Shown: positions 1 to 8,693 of the stretch, one piece after another
Layout of the letters: every line of letters begins with the position of its first letter
Numbering within the stretch: position 1 is the stretch's first letter
Assembly: GCF_003182255.1 (NCBI RefSeq)
Contig: NZ_QGTQ01000014.1
Location: 1 to 64,000 of the forward strand
Reading direction: 5' to 3'
From: Paenibacillus cellulosilyticus
GTDB lineage: Bacteria; Bacillota; Bacilli; Paenibacillales; Paenibacillaceae
Length of the DNA stretch: 64,000 nt
The notes under the pieces: generated by a model
What the model saw: the letters and a program-made list of their open reading frames with translations, nothing else
Told to the model about the DNA's origin: nothing
Databases searched by the model: none
Position numbers and translations under genes: made by a program

Positions 1-630
1 TTGGAGAAAGTTAAAGTAACGTTAGGTAAGCTGCCGAGGACCATCATCGCCGATGCAGGATACGGCAGTGAAGAAAACTACGCGTATTTGGAAAATGAAA
101 ACCTTGAAGCCTTAGTCAAGTACAGTACCTACCACAAGGAAAAAACGAAAAGCTGGCAGAAAGATATCAGCAAGGTAGACAACTGGCAGTACGACGAGTC
201 TGAAGATACATGGACATGTACAGCTGGACGCACACTGCTATTTCGCTATGAAAGCAAGGGAAAGACCGAAAGTGGATTCGAAATCAGAAAGCGTCACTAC
301 CGAAGTGAAAGCTGTGAAGGGTGCCTACTTAGAGCAGATTGCACCAAAGCGCAAGGAGACCGAGAAATTAGTATAAGTCTCGCATACAAGCGTTACAAAG
401 AGCAGGCACGGGAAAAGCTTCGGAGCGAGGAAGGCTACGCATTATCAGTAAGGCGAATGATCGAACCGGAGAGTGTGTTTGGGCAAATAAAGAATAACCG
501 GGGATTCCGGCGGTTTCTGCTTCGAGGCTTGCAAAAAGTAAGCCTTGAGGTCGGGTGGCTTTCGCTTGCCCATAATTTGCTCAAGAAGGTGGCAGCCGAT
601 AGAAAAATAGAAAAGATGGTTCAGGAATGA
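1..630 (+). CDS. IS1182-family transposase, C-terminal part
   Basis: This is the C-terminal 209 residues of a DDE transposase; the gene runs off the left edge, so the TTG at position 1 is probably an internal codon. A catalytic Asp is visible in IIADAGYGSEENYAYLE near the start. The catalytic Glu lies in the RRMIEPESVFGQIK segment, matching the Y/R-x-E-x-K pattern of IS4/IS1182-like enzymes. Between them is a Cys-containing insertion (CEGCLLRADCTKAQG) typical of IS1182-type proteins. The reading frame is open to a normal stop close to the terminal inverted repeat, so this end shows no decay. Whether the element is active cannot be judged without the missing half. Confidence 0.85.
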   Translation: MEKVKVTLGKLPRTIIADAGYGSEENYAYLENENLEALVKYSTYHKEKTKSWQKDISKVDNWQYDESEDTWTCTAGRTLLFRYESKGKTESGFEIRKRHYRSESCEGCLLRADCTKAQGDREISISLAYKRYKEQAREKLRSEEGYALSVRRMIEPESVFGQIKNNRGFRRFLLRGLQKVSLEVGWLSLAHNLLKKVAADRKIEKMVQE

Positions 631-712
631 CCTCCCTGAACCGTCTTTTCTTGCTTTTTTCAATAAATTGGGCTGAATTATAAGTAAGCTGACCTACTTT
701 TGGGACAGCCCC
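1..712 (+). mobile_element. 3' part of an IS1182-like insertion sequence
   Basis: The segment holds the C-terminal part of a DDE transposase followed by about 80 non-coding bases that end in ACTTTTGGGACAGCCCC at 696-712. Read inwards this is GGGGCTGTCCCAAAAGT, the kind of terminal inverted repeat seen on IS1182-family elements. The left end lies before the window, so target duplications cannot be checked. The neighbouring M20 gene and its terminator begin immediately after 712 and look intact. Confidence 0.75.
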
Positions 713-744
713 ATACAGCCAAACCATCGGCGATGTCTTTTCAA

Positions 745-780
745 CAAAAAAGCAGCGATCAATCAAGGGATCGCCGCTTT
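745..780 (-). terminator. Rho-independent terminator of the M20 peptidase gene
   Basis: On the minus strand AAAGCGGCGATC pairs with GATCGCTGCTTT around a short loop and runs into six T residues. It lies directly after the stop codon of the M20 gene and abuts the IS end. Confidence 0.75.
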
Positions 781-787
781 ATTCATT

Positions 788-1960
788 TCACTTCCTCGTG
801 CGCTCGAACTCCTCGCGCACCTGGCGGAGCAGCGCCGGATCGGCGCATACATCGTAGGCCGTTGCGGCGAGTATCTTCGCCCCGAACAGCAGACCTTGCA
901 TCGCGCGCGGCTGCATTGCCGCGTCGCGGAACTCGATGGTGTGCAGCTGGAACGGATCATCGACAACTTGCACATAAGGATGGATAGCCGGGCAGCGAAC
1001 GGAGACGTTGCCCAGATCAAGCGAGCCGTTGTCTTTGCCGGATTGAATCGCATCGGCTGGAACGCCGCCTGCGATCAAGTTAGCCGAGAACAGGCCGGAT
1101 AACGTCTCGTTCGTTCGAAGCTCGTCGTATGAATATTCGTATGCATTCGTCTTGAGCGTGCAGCCTGTCTGCAGCGCGGCACCTTCTGCGCAGCGAAGCG
1201 CGCGCTGTGTCAGCTCGTTCGTGTACGCGCGATCGGCGGAGCGGAAATAAAATTTTGCCGACGCATAGTCGGGAATGATGTTCGGCGCTTGTCCGCCGGC
1301 ATCGATAATGCCGTGCAGCCTTGCGTCGCTGCGCACCTGCTGGCGAAGTGCGTTCAACGAGTTGAACAACTGAACGACCGCGTCGAGTGCGTTCACGCCA
1401 TCATGTGGATTGGCTGCCGCATGCGCCGTTTTGCCGAAAAATTCGAACTGCACCGCATCCATCGCCAGCGATTCGCCGGACTTCTCGTAGGCGTGATACG
1501 GATGCGCCATAAGCGCGAACGAGCAGTCATCGAACAATCCAGCCTCCGCCATTGTCACCTTCGCGCCTTTCGTCTCTTCGGCGGGGGTTCCATACACGCG
1601 AATGATGCCGCCGGTCTCGTCGATGACGGACTTCAGGCCTACTGCTGCCGCAACGCCCATTACGCCGATGATGTGGTGACCGCATGCATGTCCAATCTCA
1701 GGCAGCGCATCATATTCACACAGGAACGCGGCAATTGGCCCCGGTTTACCGGAATCGTAAGTGCCGATAAAAGCGGTTGGCAGTCCAAGCGTCCCGCGCT
1801 CGACGGTGAAGCCGTGTTTCTCCAGTTCATCGGCCAGCAGGGCAGAGGAACGGAATTCTTCGTGTCCTAGCTCTGGGTGAGCGCCGATGTCGAGCGACAT
1901 CGTAGTCCAGTCGGCGGCATGCTTATCGATTGTTTCGAAAATAGCAGATTTCAAAGTCAT
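788..1960 (-). CDS. M20 family metal-dependent amidohydrolase / peptidase
   Basis: A 390-residue cytosolic enzyme of the M20D group (AbgB/HipO-like), which hydrolyses amide bonds of N-acyl amino acids or small dipeptides with two divalent metals. Visible metal and catalytic segments are HPELGHEE near residue 28, the EYDALPEIGHACGHH block near residue 85, the AEETKGAK segment with the catalytic Glu pair near 130, and a C-terminal HTIEFRDAAM histidine. A dimerisation-domain histidine is in the FGKTAHAA motif. Length is normal for the family. GGAGTGA lies just before the ATG. The gene is transcribed divergently from an amino-acid ABC importer, which suggests that it deacylates or cleaves an imported substrate. 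The exact substrate cannot be told from the sequence. Confidence 0.85.
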   Translation of the reverse strand: MTLKSAIFETIDKHAADWTTMSLDIGAHPELGHEEFRSSALLADELEKHGFTVERGTLGLPTAFIGTYDSGKPGPIAAFLCEYDALPEIGHACGHHIIGVMGVAAAVGLKSVIDETGGIIRVYGTPAEETKGAKVTMAEAGLFDDCSFALMAHPYHAYEKSGESLAMDAVQFEFFGKTAHAAANPHDGVNALDAVVQLFNSLNALRQQVRSDARLHGIIDAGGQAPNIIPDYASAKFYFRSADRAYTNELTQRALRCAEGAALQTGCTLKTNAYEYSYDELRTNETLSGLFSANLIAGGVPADAIQSGKDNGSLDLGNVSVRCPAIHPYVQVVDDPFQLHTIEFRDAAMQPRAMQGLLFGAKILAATAYDVCADPALLRQVREEFERTRK

Positions 1961-2049
1961 TGGAAATCACTCCTTTTTGTACTATAGATGCCTTCTGTCA
2001 ATTGATGGGTTGGGTATAATTAACACATTCGAATGATGTCGAAATGTAC

Positions 2050-2077
2050 TTGTTTTTGTCGAATTGCCCATTATAAT
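2050..2077 (+). promoter_or_regulatory. Sigma-A promoter of the amino-acid ABC operon
   Basis: TTGTTT (2050-2055), 16 bases, then a perfect TATAAT (2072-2077), located 42 bases before the start codon of the binding-protein gene. Confidence 0.6.
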
Positions 2078-2118
2078 TGTAGAGTTGTTGCCAAGCTACA
2101 TCAAGAGGAGAGAACATC

Positions 2119-2907
2119 ATGAGACGTTGGTTAATGATGCTGCTGGCCGTTGCAATGGTCTTTACAATCGCAGCGTGCGGAAGCAAAGAGGACAAGCTCG
2201 CTTCAATTCAAAAAAGCGGCAAGCTCGTGCTCGGGACAAGCGCGGATTATCCGCCATACGAGTTCCATCACACGAAGGACGGACAAGACGAGATCGTTGG
2301 TTTCGACATCGCGATCGCGCAGCAAATAGCGAAGGACCTTGGCGTAGAGCTCGAAATTCAAGACATGAAGTTCGATGGACTGCTGCTCGCACTCAACTCA
2401 GGCAAAGTAGACCTCGTTATTTCTGGTATGACACCGACGGAAGAGCGCGCGAAGAGCGTTGATTTCTCTAACGTTTATTATACGGCAGAACAAGGGGTTC
2501 TCGTCAAAAAGGACGCCGCCGCTTCATACCAATCGTTCGACGACCTGAAGGGCAAACGTATCGGTGTGCAAAAGGGCAGTATTCAAGAAGGCATAGCGAA
2601 AGGTATCGAAGGCGCCCAGCTTACTTCTTTGAGTAAAATTAGCGATCTGGTCATGGAGCTGCAAAGCGGCCGTGTTGACGCTGTTATCGCCGAAATGCCT
2701 GTTACGAAGCTATACGCAGCGAACCAACCTACACTCGAGCTGACGAACATTGCTGTCCCAACCTCCGAGGAAGGCAGCGCAGCTATTGCTGTTAAGAAGA
2801 ACAATAAGTCGCTCGTCGATGCGCTTAACGCTACGCTGGATAAGCTGAAGCAGGACGGCTCGCTCGATAAATATATCGTTGACGCTAACGAGCTGCTGAG
2901 CGAGTAA
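2119..2907 (+). CDS. Amino-acid ABC transporter substrate-binding lipoprotein
   Basis: A 262-residue family-3 solute-binding protein. It starts with a lipoprotein signal (MRRWLMMLLAVAMVF, lipobox TIAAC with Cys at residue 20), so it should be anchored outside the membrane. The ligand-binding pattern SADYPPYEF, GFDIAIAQQIAKDLGV, and GMTPTEERAKSVDFS is typical of ArtP/ArgT/GlnH-type polar amino-acid binders. The GAGGAGAG ribosome site lies about 7 bases before the ATG. It is the first gene of a three-gene importer operon, with the permease 10 bases downstream. The specificity (arginine/lysine-type, glutamine, cystine) is not determinable from the motifs seen. Confidence 0.9.
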   Translation: MRRWLMMLLAVAMVFTIAACGSKEDKLASIQKSGKLVLGTSADYPPYEFHHTKDGQDEIVGFDIAIAQQIAKDLGVELEIQDMKFDGLLLALNSGKVDLVISGMTPTEERAKSVDFSNVYYTAEQGVLVKKDAAASYQSFDDLKGKRIGVQKGSIQEGIAKGIEGAQLTSLSKISDLVMELQSGRVDAVIAEMPVTKLYAANQPTLELTNIAVPTSEEGSAAIAVKKNNKSLVDALNATLDKLKQDGSLDKYIVDANELLSE

Positions 2908-2917
2908 GGAGCCGACG

Positions 2918-3565
2918 ATGGATTTTGGATTTTTATCGGAATATTGGTCGTACTTTCTCAAAGGCGCTTGGCTGACGCTTCAGCTGTCGTTTTTCGGCGT
3001 ATTGTTCGGGACATTGCTTGGCGTAGGCTTTGCATTGCTCCGAATATCAAAAATCGGTATTCTGCGTTTTTTGGCGTCGGTCTACATCGAGGTTATTCGC
3101 GGAACGCCGATGCTCGTTCAGATCGTTATTATTTACTATGGTTTAACGAATTTTGGCATCAATCTGCCTGGTTTTACTTCCGGTGTCATTGCGCTCACGA
3201 TCAATAGTGCAGCTTATATGGCAGAGGTATTCCGGGCGGGCATTAATGCGATTGATAAAGGGCAGAATGAGGCCGCGCGGTCACTTGGTATGACACATGG
3301 AATGTCCCTTCGATTAATTGTATTGCCGCAGGCATTTCGCAACATGCTGCCAGCCATTGGGAACGAGTTTATCGTCATTATAAAAGATTCATCGCTTGTT
3401 TCTACAATCGGTATTGCAGAATTGATGTACAACACGAATACAGTATCCTCACTGACCTTCAAGCCGCTTGAGCCGCTGCTCGTCTCTGCAGCTGTATACT
3501 TCGTCATGACATTCACCCTGTCTAGGCTGCTCGGTTTGCTGGAAAGGAAGTTGAATAATCAATGA
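2918..3565 (+). CDS. Amino-acid ABC transporter permease
   Basis: A 215-residue inner-membrane permease of the HisMQ/ArtQ type. Several hydrophobic segments are visible (for example [56 protein letters not shown]). The ATPase-coupling EAA loop is present as [29 protein letters not shown] at about residues 108-136. Its 3' end overlaps the ATPase gene by 4 bases (ATGA), indicating translational coupling. It probably works as a homodimer, because only one permease gene is present. Confidence 0.9.
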   Translation: MDFGFLSEYWSYFLKGAWLTLQLSFFGVLFGTLLGVGFALLRISKIGILRFLASVYIEVIRGTPMLVQIVIIYYGLTNFGINLPGFTSGVIALTINSAAYMAEVFRAGINAIDKGQNEAARSLGMTHGMSLRLIVLPQAFRNMLPAIGNEFIVIIKDSSLVSTIGIAELMYNTNTVSSLTFKPLEPLLVSAAVYFVMTFTLSRLLGLLERKLNNQ

Positions 3566-4284
3566 TCCACGTACAAGGTTTGCACAAATCATACGGTAAA
3601 CATGAAATATTGAAGGGTATCGATACCGAGATTAGCAAAGGCGAGGTTGTCGTTGTCATCGGGCCAAGCGGTTCTGGTAAAAGTACATTCCTTCGCTGCT
3701 TGAACCGGATGGAGGAGCCAACGAGCGGCGAGATTTGGTTCGAAAAGCAGCTCGTTACAGGCAAACAGCGTGACTTGAACCAAATCCGCCAGCGGATGGG
3801 GATGGTGTTCCAGCAGTTCAATCTGTTCCCGCACATGACGGTGCTTGAGAACGTGACGCTCGCGCCGCGTAAGCTGAAGAAGCTGGGCAAAGAACAGGCT
3901 GAGGCTCAAGCGCTGTCGCTGCTCGCTTCCGTCGGCCTGGCTGACAAACGAGACACCTATCCGGCCAAACTGTCCGGCGGACAAAAGCAGCGCATCGCCA
4001 TCGCGCGTGCACTCGCGATGCAGCCAAGCGTTATGCTGTTCGATGAGCCAACATCAGCACTCGATCCCGAGATGGTTGGCGAAGTGCTCGACGTCATGAA
4101 GAAGCTTGCTGCCCAGGGGATGACGATGGTCATCGTTACCCATGAAATGGGCTTCGCTCGCGAGGTAGGCGACCGCGTCTTGTTCATCGATCAGGGCCAA
4201 ATCATTGAAGAGGGTACACCAGAAGAGGTCTTCGACCATCCGAAGCAGCCCCGCACCAAACTGTTCCTTAGCAAAGTATTGTAG
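3562..4284 (+). CDS. Amino-acid ABC transporter ATP-binding protein
   Basis: A 240-residue ATPase of the GlnQ/ArtP type that powers the importer. It has Walker [10 protein letters not shown] (about residues 34-42), the Q-loop [12 protein letters not shown], signature LSGGQKQR, Walker [15 protein letters not shown] and the H-loop VTHEMGFA. The start overlaps the permease stop, and an intrinsic terminator follows 30 bases after the stop, closing a three-gene operon. Confidence 0.93.
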   Translation: MIHVQGLHKSYGKHEILKGIDTEISKGEVVVVIGPSGSGKSTFLRCLNRMEEPTSGEIWFEKQLVTGKQRDLNQIRQRMGMVFQQFNLFPHMTVLENVTLAPRKLKKLGKEQAEAQALSLLASVGLADKRDTYPAKLSGGQKQRIAIARALAMQPSVMLFDEPTSALDPEMVGEVLDVMKKLAAQGMTMVIVTHEMGFAREVGDRVLFIDQGQIIEEGTPEEVFDHPKQPRTKLFLSKVL

Positions 4285-4313
4285 CAAGACGGTTGTCTGT
4301 TTTCAGACATCCC

Positions 4314-4356
4314 AATAGAAAGAAGCTGTCGCCACAGGCGACAGCTTCTTTCTATT
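4314..4356 (+). terminator. Intrinsic terminator of the amino-acid ABC operon
   Basis: A perfect 20-bp stem with a 3-base loop (AGAAGCTGTCGCC / GGCGACAGCTTCT at its core, extended by A/T pairs). Both sides carry A/T tracts, so it could act in both directions. Confidence 0.85.
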
Positions 4357-4482
4357 AAGCCAAGTAAGTTTAAATCTTTTTCACGCGCAACAAGTAAGCT
4401 TTGCCCCACAGGGGCACGCGAGTCCCAGCACGCATCATCTTACCCAGCACCTCAATTCCACCAATCGCCAACCTTCCGGGGT

Positions 4483-4558
4483 CCAGGGGACGGGAGTTCC
4501 CTGGGGTCCTCCCTAGCAGGGAGGATTAGGTGGGTAGAAAATCTCTAGGTGGGTAGAA
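4483..4558. repeat. Compact double hairpin with a 12-bp direct repeat
   Basis: Two hairpins sit side by side: CCAGGGGAC/GTTCCCTGG at 4483-4504 and a perfect TCCTCCCT-AGC-AGGGAGGA at 4507-4525. They are followed by two copies of AGGTGGGTAGAA at 4528-4539 and 4547-4558. No T-tract follows, so it is not an ordinary terminator. It could be a small dispersed repeat; I cannot name it. The rest of 4357-4562 shows no gene. Confidence 0.5.
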
Positions 4559-4562
4559 TCCC

Positions 4563-4751
4563 CTAGGTCGACGGAAACTGCTGAATAGCCTGCTTCGCAT
4601 GCTCATAAGCTTTAGCTGTCGTAGCATTCGCAGCCGTCAGTGTACCAGGCTCTTCAGCAAGCTCGGCGAACGATTTGATTTTGCCGTGAGGCTGTTGATT
4701 GTGCTTCCGTTGGTGCCAAGCGTTTAGGCGGCGGTTTTTCGAAGTCGTCAT
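4563..4751 (-). CDS. Small hypothetical protein
   Basis: A 62-residue, basic, Gln/Ala-rich soluble protein (MTTSKNRRLNAWHQRKHNQQ at the start, then an AELAEE segment and an Ala/Thr-rich tail). I do not recognise a family. It is supported as a gene mainly by a plausible AGGGAG ribosome site about 11 bases before the ATG and by the absence of any competing gene over this stretch. The intergenic 250 bases between it and the chemoreceptor gene carry no clear coding sequence. Function is unknown. Confidence 0.45.
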   Translation of the reverse strand: MTTSKNRRLNAWHQRKHNQQPHGKIKSFAELAEEPGTLTAANATTAKAYEHAKQAIQQFPST

Positions 4752-5016
4752 TAATAATGGCTCCCTTCCGCTTATAAGAAATGAGTGCTGTTCAAGCGTC
4801 TGCGGCTGTGGTTATTGCCGCTCCACTATCATCGTCCCAAACGGTGCAAATCATGTGCCGCACCTTCAAGCAATCGTTAGTAAACATCCGACAATTTTGC
4901 GAACGTTGTCGAAAGTTTACACTCCAATTACAAAATGCTGCATTGTTATTTAATTTGCCAGTTTATAGTGGGTACAAAGATACAGAAATTGTCGATGGAG
5001 TGGAGAGTAGATAACC

Positions 5017-6219
5017 ATGCAAATGCTAATGCTACGATCAAAGCCGGCACCTGCACCAGAGCCAGAAATCGCAGAGGTTAAAACGCCTGAACCTGCACCT
5101 GCACCTACATTAGTGGAAGCTGCCAGATTGGCAAACGCAGCTGAACCGGAACCCGCCATTATCCCATCTATCCAACTTGAAGCCTACTTGGGCCATCCTT
5201 TGACCGTGTCGACTGATACGGACTGCCTGCAACTGCTCCGGTTGTTCAAGAATCGCGTACATGAGGAATGTGCTGTCGTAACGGGGCAAGCTGGCGAGCC
5301 ACTTGGACTTATTATGCGTAATCGGTTTTATCATTATCTCAGCCAGCGATTCGGATCCGAGCTTTATTACAACAAACCTGTCACGAAACTGATGGATGCG
5401 GACCCATTAAAGATCGATATTGCAATGGAGCCTTCGAATTTGATCGGACAGGCACTCGGCCGCGACGAAGCGACCTTGTATAATTGTGTTATCGTGACGG
5501 AAGGTGCCAAGTTTGCAGGTGTGCTGACAGTTGGCGATTTGCTGCGAATCTCACGCGATATTCAAGACGCCGCTGTACAGCAGAAATCCGTTGTATTGCG
5601 TGAGACGCAGGGACTAATGTCCTCCATTGAACGTGAAATTGCAGAGGTTAAACAATCTTCAGCAGACGGTGCAAGCCTTTCTACCGATATGGTCTACATG
5701 ACGCAGCAGGGAAAGACGGAGCTGGATCAAGTAAAAGCGATGTTTGAGAGGCTGACACAGCTTTCATCTGCGCAGCAGACGCATTACAGCGAGCTGAAGC
5801 AGTGTGCGCAGGATGTTGGACAAGTGACATCGCTTATTCGAGATTTAGCAGAATCGTCGAATCTTCTGTCGCTTAACGCTGCGATTGAAGCAGCTAGAGC
5901 GGGCGAGCATGGCCGCAGCTTTGCGGTTGTCGCAGACGAGGTCATGAAGCTTGCCGTACAGACGAAGCAATCCGCCGATATGATCGCTTCACTTGTGCGC
6001 GGTATTCAACGTGCGATCGAGGAGACAAGTCGTTTACACGATCAAAGTCAAGCGGATACGAAAGCTAGCAATCAGTTTGTAGCGTCCGCTGCTGCAGCAT
6101 TCGACAAGCTATGCGAATCGGCTGAGCATAACCACGATAGCAGTCGACTTGTTGCACAACTAACAAACCAGGCCTATACGCATTCCGTAAGCGTACAAGA
6201 ACGATTAAAGGCATTATAG
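5017..6219 (+). CDS. Soluble methyl-accepting chemotaxis protein with paired CBS domains
   Basis: A 400-residue signal transducer without any membrane segment or HAMP domain. The first 50 residues are a Pro/Glu/Ala-rich tail (PAPAPEPE-type repeats). Residues of roughly 55-185 form a tandem CBS pair (for example [30 protein letters not shown], and [16 protein letters not shown]), which normally binds adenine nucleotides or S-adenosylmethionine. Residues of roughly 190-395 are a coiled-coil MCP signalling domain with the conserved hairpin [20 protein letters not shown]. The expected role is cytoplasmic sensing of a nucleotide or energy signal that feeds CheA. GGAGAG lies 9 bases before the chosen ATG. 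It stands alone between two intergenic regions. Confidence 0.85.
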   Translation: MQMLMLRSKPAPAPEPEIAEVKTPEPAPAPTLVEAARLANAAEPEPAIIPSIQLEAYLGHPLTVSTDTDCLQLLRLFKNRVHEECAVVTGQAGEPLGLIMRNRFYHYLSQRFGSELYYNKPVTKLMDADPLKIDIAMEPSNLIGQALGRDEATLYNCVIVTEGAKFAGVLTVGDLLRISRDIQDAAVQQKSVVLRETQGLMSSIEREIAEVKQSSADGASLSTDMVYMTQQGKTELDQVKAMFERLTQLSSAQQTHYSELKQCAQDVGQVTSLIRDLAESSNLLSLNAAIEAARAGEHGRSFAVVADEVMKLAVQTKQSADMIASLVRGIQRAIEETSRLHDQSQADTKASNQFVASAAAAFDKLCESAEHNHDSSRLVAQLTNQAYTHSVSVQERLKAL

Positions 6220-6221
6220 AG

Positions 6222-6391
6222 GTTGTTCAAAAAGTCCGCTTTTGATCACGAAGCATCACAAGAAGAGTATTCGGCATCGAATCTTGGATCAAGCTGAGAC
6301 TTCCGGTTCTCACGTAGCACATCACTACGCTCCGATCCTCATTCCCCGCTTAATCCAACCTTCTTGGTGCTGAAAACCGTACTTTTGAACA
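6222..6391. repeat. MITE-like intergenic repeat with terminal inverted repeats
   Basis: About 170 bases bounded by GTTCAAAAAGTCCG on the left and CGTACTTTTGAAC on the right, which are inverted copies of each other apart from one indel and one mismatch. There is no open frame inside. It is inserted directly after the chemoreceptor stop codon. The shape (short, non-coding, inverted ends) is that of a non-autonomous mobile repeat; it resembles an element I recall as common in Paenibacillus intergenic regions, but this has not been checked. Confidence 0.6.
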
Positions 6392-6408
6392 TGAATTTAT
6401 AGGAAAAC

Positions 6409-6447
6409 TTTACTAATTATTCATAACGCGATAATTTTCCCTTAACA
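6409..6447 (+). promoter_or_regulatory. PhoP box upstream of the first pstS
   Basis: Four hexamers of the TT(A/C/T)ACA type occur with exact 11-bp periodicity: TTTACT (6409), TTCATA (6420), ATAATT (6431) and TTAACA (6442). This is the Bacillales PhoP binding layout. TAAGAT at 6457-6462 could serve as the -10 element. Confidence 0.7.
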
Positions 6448-6509
6448 GACCACCTCTAAGATTAGGCTTGTACATAAGATGTACGATACTAATTGGGGAG
6501 TGGTCTTTG

Positions 6510-7433
6510 TTGTTTAAGAAATTGACTTTGAAGCTTGCAGTGGTTGCGGCTAGCTTGTCGCTTCTGTTGACGGGTCAAGCAGGCGCTGCTGACAACCTGA
6601 AAGGCACGATTGAAATCGATGGTTCCAGTACAGTATATCCGATCACGGAAGCTGTAGCAGAAGAGTTCGGCAAAGTTCACAAGGACGTTCGCGTAACGGT
6701 CGGTATTTCCGGTACGGGTGGCGGCTTCAAACGTTTCTGCAATGGTGAAATTCCAATCGCTGACGCATCGCGTCCAATTACGGATGCTGAGAAAACAGCT
6801 TGTAAAGCAAAAGGCATTACGTATACGGATATTACGGTAGCTTATGACGGTGTCACGATCGCAATCAACAAAAACAACACGTGGGCTCAAAAGCTGACAA
6901 CGGCTGAGCTGAAATCGATTTTCAAAAGCGGCTCCACAGTGAAAAAATGGTCTGATGTTCGTAAAGGCTTCCCGAATGAAGAAATTAAAATCTACTCGCC
7001 AGGCAGTGACTCCGGTACATTCGACTTCTTCACTGAAAAAGTGAACGGCAAATCCAAGTCGAGCCGTAACGACAGCCAAATCACGTTCAGCGAAGACGAC
7101 AACGTACTCGTTGAAGGTATTACAAACGACAAATATGCAATTGGTTACTTCGGTTATGCTTACTATGTTGAGAACAAAGCGAAGCTGAAAGCGGTTGTTG
7201 TTGACAATGGCAAGCGTGCTGTAGGTCCTTCGGCTCAAACGATTGCTAAAGGCATGTACTTCCTCTCCCGTCCAATCTTCTTCTATGTAAACAAAGCGGA
7301 TCTGGCTAATCGTGCAGAGGTTAAAGCTTTCTCGCAATTCTACCTGGAGAACGCAGGTAAGCTGTCGAAGGAAGTTGGCTACATCCCGCTCTCCAAAGGC
7401 TTCTACACTTCGCAAGCGAGCAAGCTGAAATAA
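6510..7433 (+). CDS. pstS: Phosphate-binding protein PstS (non-lipidated paralogue)
   Basis: A phosphate-binding protein for the Pst importer, about 307 residues. I place the start at TTG 6510, 9 bases after GGGGAG and matching the leader of the next gene. It has an ordinary signal peptide ending near GQAGAA with no lipobox Cys, so it should be released or wall-associated rather than lipid-anchored. The phosphate-site signatures are present: [59 protein letters not shown]. It is close to its tandem paralogue downstream throughout the mature domain. A PhoP box precedes it and a strong terminator follows it, so it forms its own transcription unit. Confidence 0.93.
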   Translation: MFKKLTLKLAVVAASLSLLLTGQAGAADNLKGTIEIDGSSTVYPITEAVAEEFGKVHKDVRVTVGISGTGGGFKRFCNGEIPIADASRPITDAEKTACKAKGITYTDITVAYDGVTIAINKNNTWAQKLTTAELKSIFKSGSTVKKWSDVRKGFPNEEIKIYSPGSDSGTFDFFTEKVNGKSKSSRNDSQITFSEDDNVLVEGITNDKYAIGYFGYAYYVENKAKLKAVVVDNGKRAVGPSAQTIAKGMYFLSRPIFFYVNKADLANRAEVKAFSQFYLENAGKLSKEVGYIPLSKGFYTSQASKLK

Positions 7434-7460
7434 TCGATAACCCCCTAAGAAACGTTCGTA

Positions 7461-7495
7461 CAAGAAGACGGCGCCAGCCGTCTTCTTGTATTTTG
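7461..7495 (+). terminator. Terminator between the two pstS genes
   Basis: CAAGAAGACGGC pairs perfectly with GCCGTCTTCTTG around GCCA, followed by a T-rich run. Confidence 0.8.
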
Positions 7496-7524
7496 TGAAG
7501 AATATGTAATGGATAGAGTCGATT

Positions 7525-7563
7525 TTTACATATAGTTAACATTCTACTTGTACCCGATTTACA
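7525..7563 (+). promoter_or_regulatory. PhoP box upstream of the second pstS operon
   Basis: TTTACA (7525), TTAACA (7536), CTTGTA (7547) and TTTACA (7558) repeat with exact 11-bp spacing, closely matching the PhoP direct-repeat consensus. It lies about 75 bases before the start of the second pstS and should control pstS2-pstC-pstA and probably pstB-phoU. Confidence 0.8.
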
Positions 7564-7638
7564 ATCATCTCTTACTATTAGGACCAAGAAGAACTTGTTC
7601 ATAACTACCTGACATAGAAACCTTGAGGAGTGGTCGTG

Positions 7639-8670
7639 TTGTTGAAGCGTAAAGGCCTTAAAAGTTTGATGATGATCATGATGATGGGCCTGCTGATTCT
7701 GACAGCAGCTTGCGGGAATAAAGCGGAGGATTCGACATCGAATGGTTCGAGCGATACAGAGCAGACGAGCGATGATCAAAGCGAAGATACGGCTCTTGAT
7801 GATGAGTCGGCCGACGATGAGGATGTAGAGGTTGAAATGGGTGGCGAGATCGAGATTGACGGCTCCAGTACGGTATACCCGCTGACGGAAGCTGTTGCTG
7901 AAGATTTCGGCAAATTCAATCCTGAAGTTCGCGTTACAGTAGGGATTTCCGGTACGGGCGGCGGCTTCAAGCGCTTCTGTGCAGGCGAACTGGCAATCAG
8001 CGATGCATCGCGCCCAATTACGGACGAAGAAGCCAAAACATGCAGCGACAACGGCATCGAGTACTCCGATCTGACGATCGCGTATGACGGACTGTCGCTT
8101 GTTGTAAGCAAAGACAATGATTTTATCGACCATCTGACAGTAGAAGAGCTGAACAAAATTTTTACGACGGGCTCGACTGTTAAGACTTGGGCTGACGTTC
8201 GTGCTGGCTGGCCCGCTGAGAAAATCCTGATGTACTCGCCAGGTGCAGAATCCGGTACGTACGATTACTTCAACGAAACGATTCTTGCCAAGAAAGGGAT
8301 CCGTAACGATACGCAAATCTCCTTCAGCGAAGATGACAACACACTCGTTCAAGGTGTAGAAGGCAGCAAGTACGCTATCGGCTACTTCGGCTTCGCTTAC
8401 TATGAAGAGAATGCTGACAAGCTGAAAGTTGTTCCGATCGATGCTGGCAAAGGCGCAATTGCTCCATCCCCAGAGACGATCAAAGACGGCACGTATGCAC
8501 CACTGTCCCGCCCGCTGTACATCTATGTGAACAAAGCTGAAATTTCGCGCCCGGAAGTGTACGCATTCGCAGATTACTACATCAACAATATCGGTAGCCT
8601 CGCTAGCGAGGTTGGCTACGTTCCACTGCCTGATGACAAATATAGCGAAGAAGCCACGAAGCTTCACTAA
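7639..8670 (+). CDS. pstS: Phosphate-binding lipoprotein PstS (lipidated paralogue)
   Basis: The binding component of the Pst high-affinity phosphate importer, about 343 residues. The TTG start at 7639 is 8 bases after GAGGAG; GTG at 7636 is possible. It has a lipoprotein signal with lipobox LTAAC. Then comes an unusual acidic, low-complexity tether of about 45 residues (Ser/Asp/Glu-rich, for example [16 protein letters not shown]) before the binding domain. The domain has [45 protein letters not shown] and [13 protein letters not shown]. pstC follows 23 bases later. Compared with its upstream paralogue it is membrane-anchored and carries the extra acidic linker. Confidence 0.94.
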   Translation: MLKRKGLKSLMMIMMMGLLILTAACGNKAEDSTSNGSSDTEQTSDDQSEDTALDDESADDEDVEVEMGGEIEIDGSSTVYPLTEAVAEDFGKFNPEVRVTVGISGTGGGFKRFCAGELAISDASRPITDEEAKTCSDNGIEYSDLTIAYDGLSLVVSKDNDFIDHLTVEELNKIFTTGSTVKTWADVRAGWPAEKILMYSPGAESGTYDYFNETILAKKGIRNDTQISFSEDDNTLVQGVEGSKYAIGYFGFAYYEENADKLKVVPIDAGKGAIAPSPETIKDGTYAPLSRPLYIYVNKAEISRPEVYAFADYYINNIGSLASEVGYVPLPDDKYSEEATKLH

Positions 8671-8693
8671 TCCAGGCAGGGAGAGAAACGTAC

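Noticed and set aside
4781-5014. Short open frames before the chemoreceptor
   Set aside because: No ribosome site and low-complexity composition; they overlap each other in different frames and end at the real start region.
7321-8667. A 448-codon open frame on the minus strand opposite the second pstS (and a 324-codon one opposite the first)
   Set aside because: Both are exact antisense shadows of well-supported pstS genes, rich in Cys/Arg/Phe with no recognisable motif and no ribosome site; they arise from codon bias on the coding strand.
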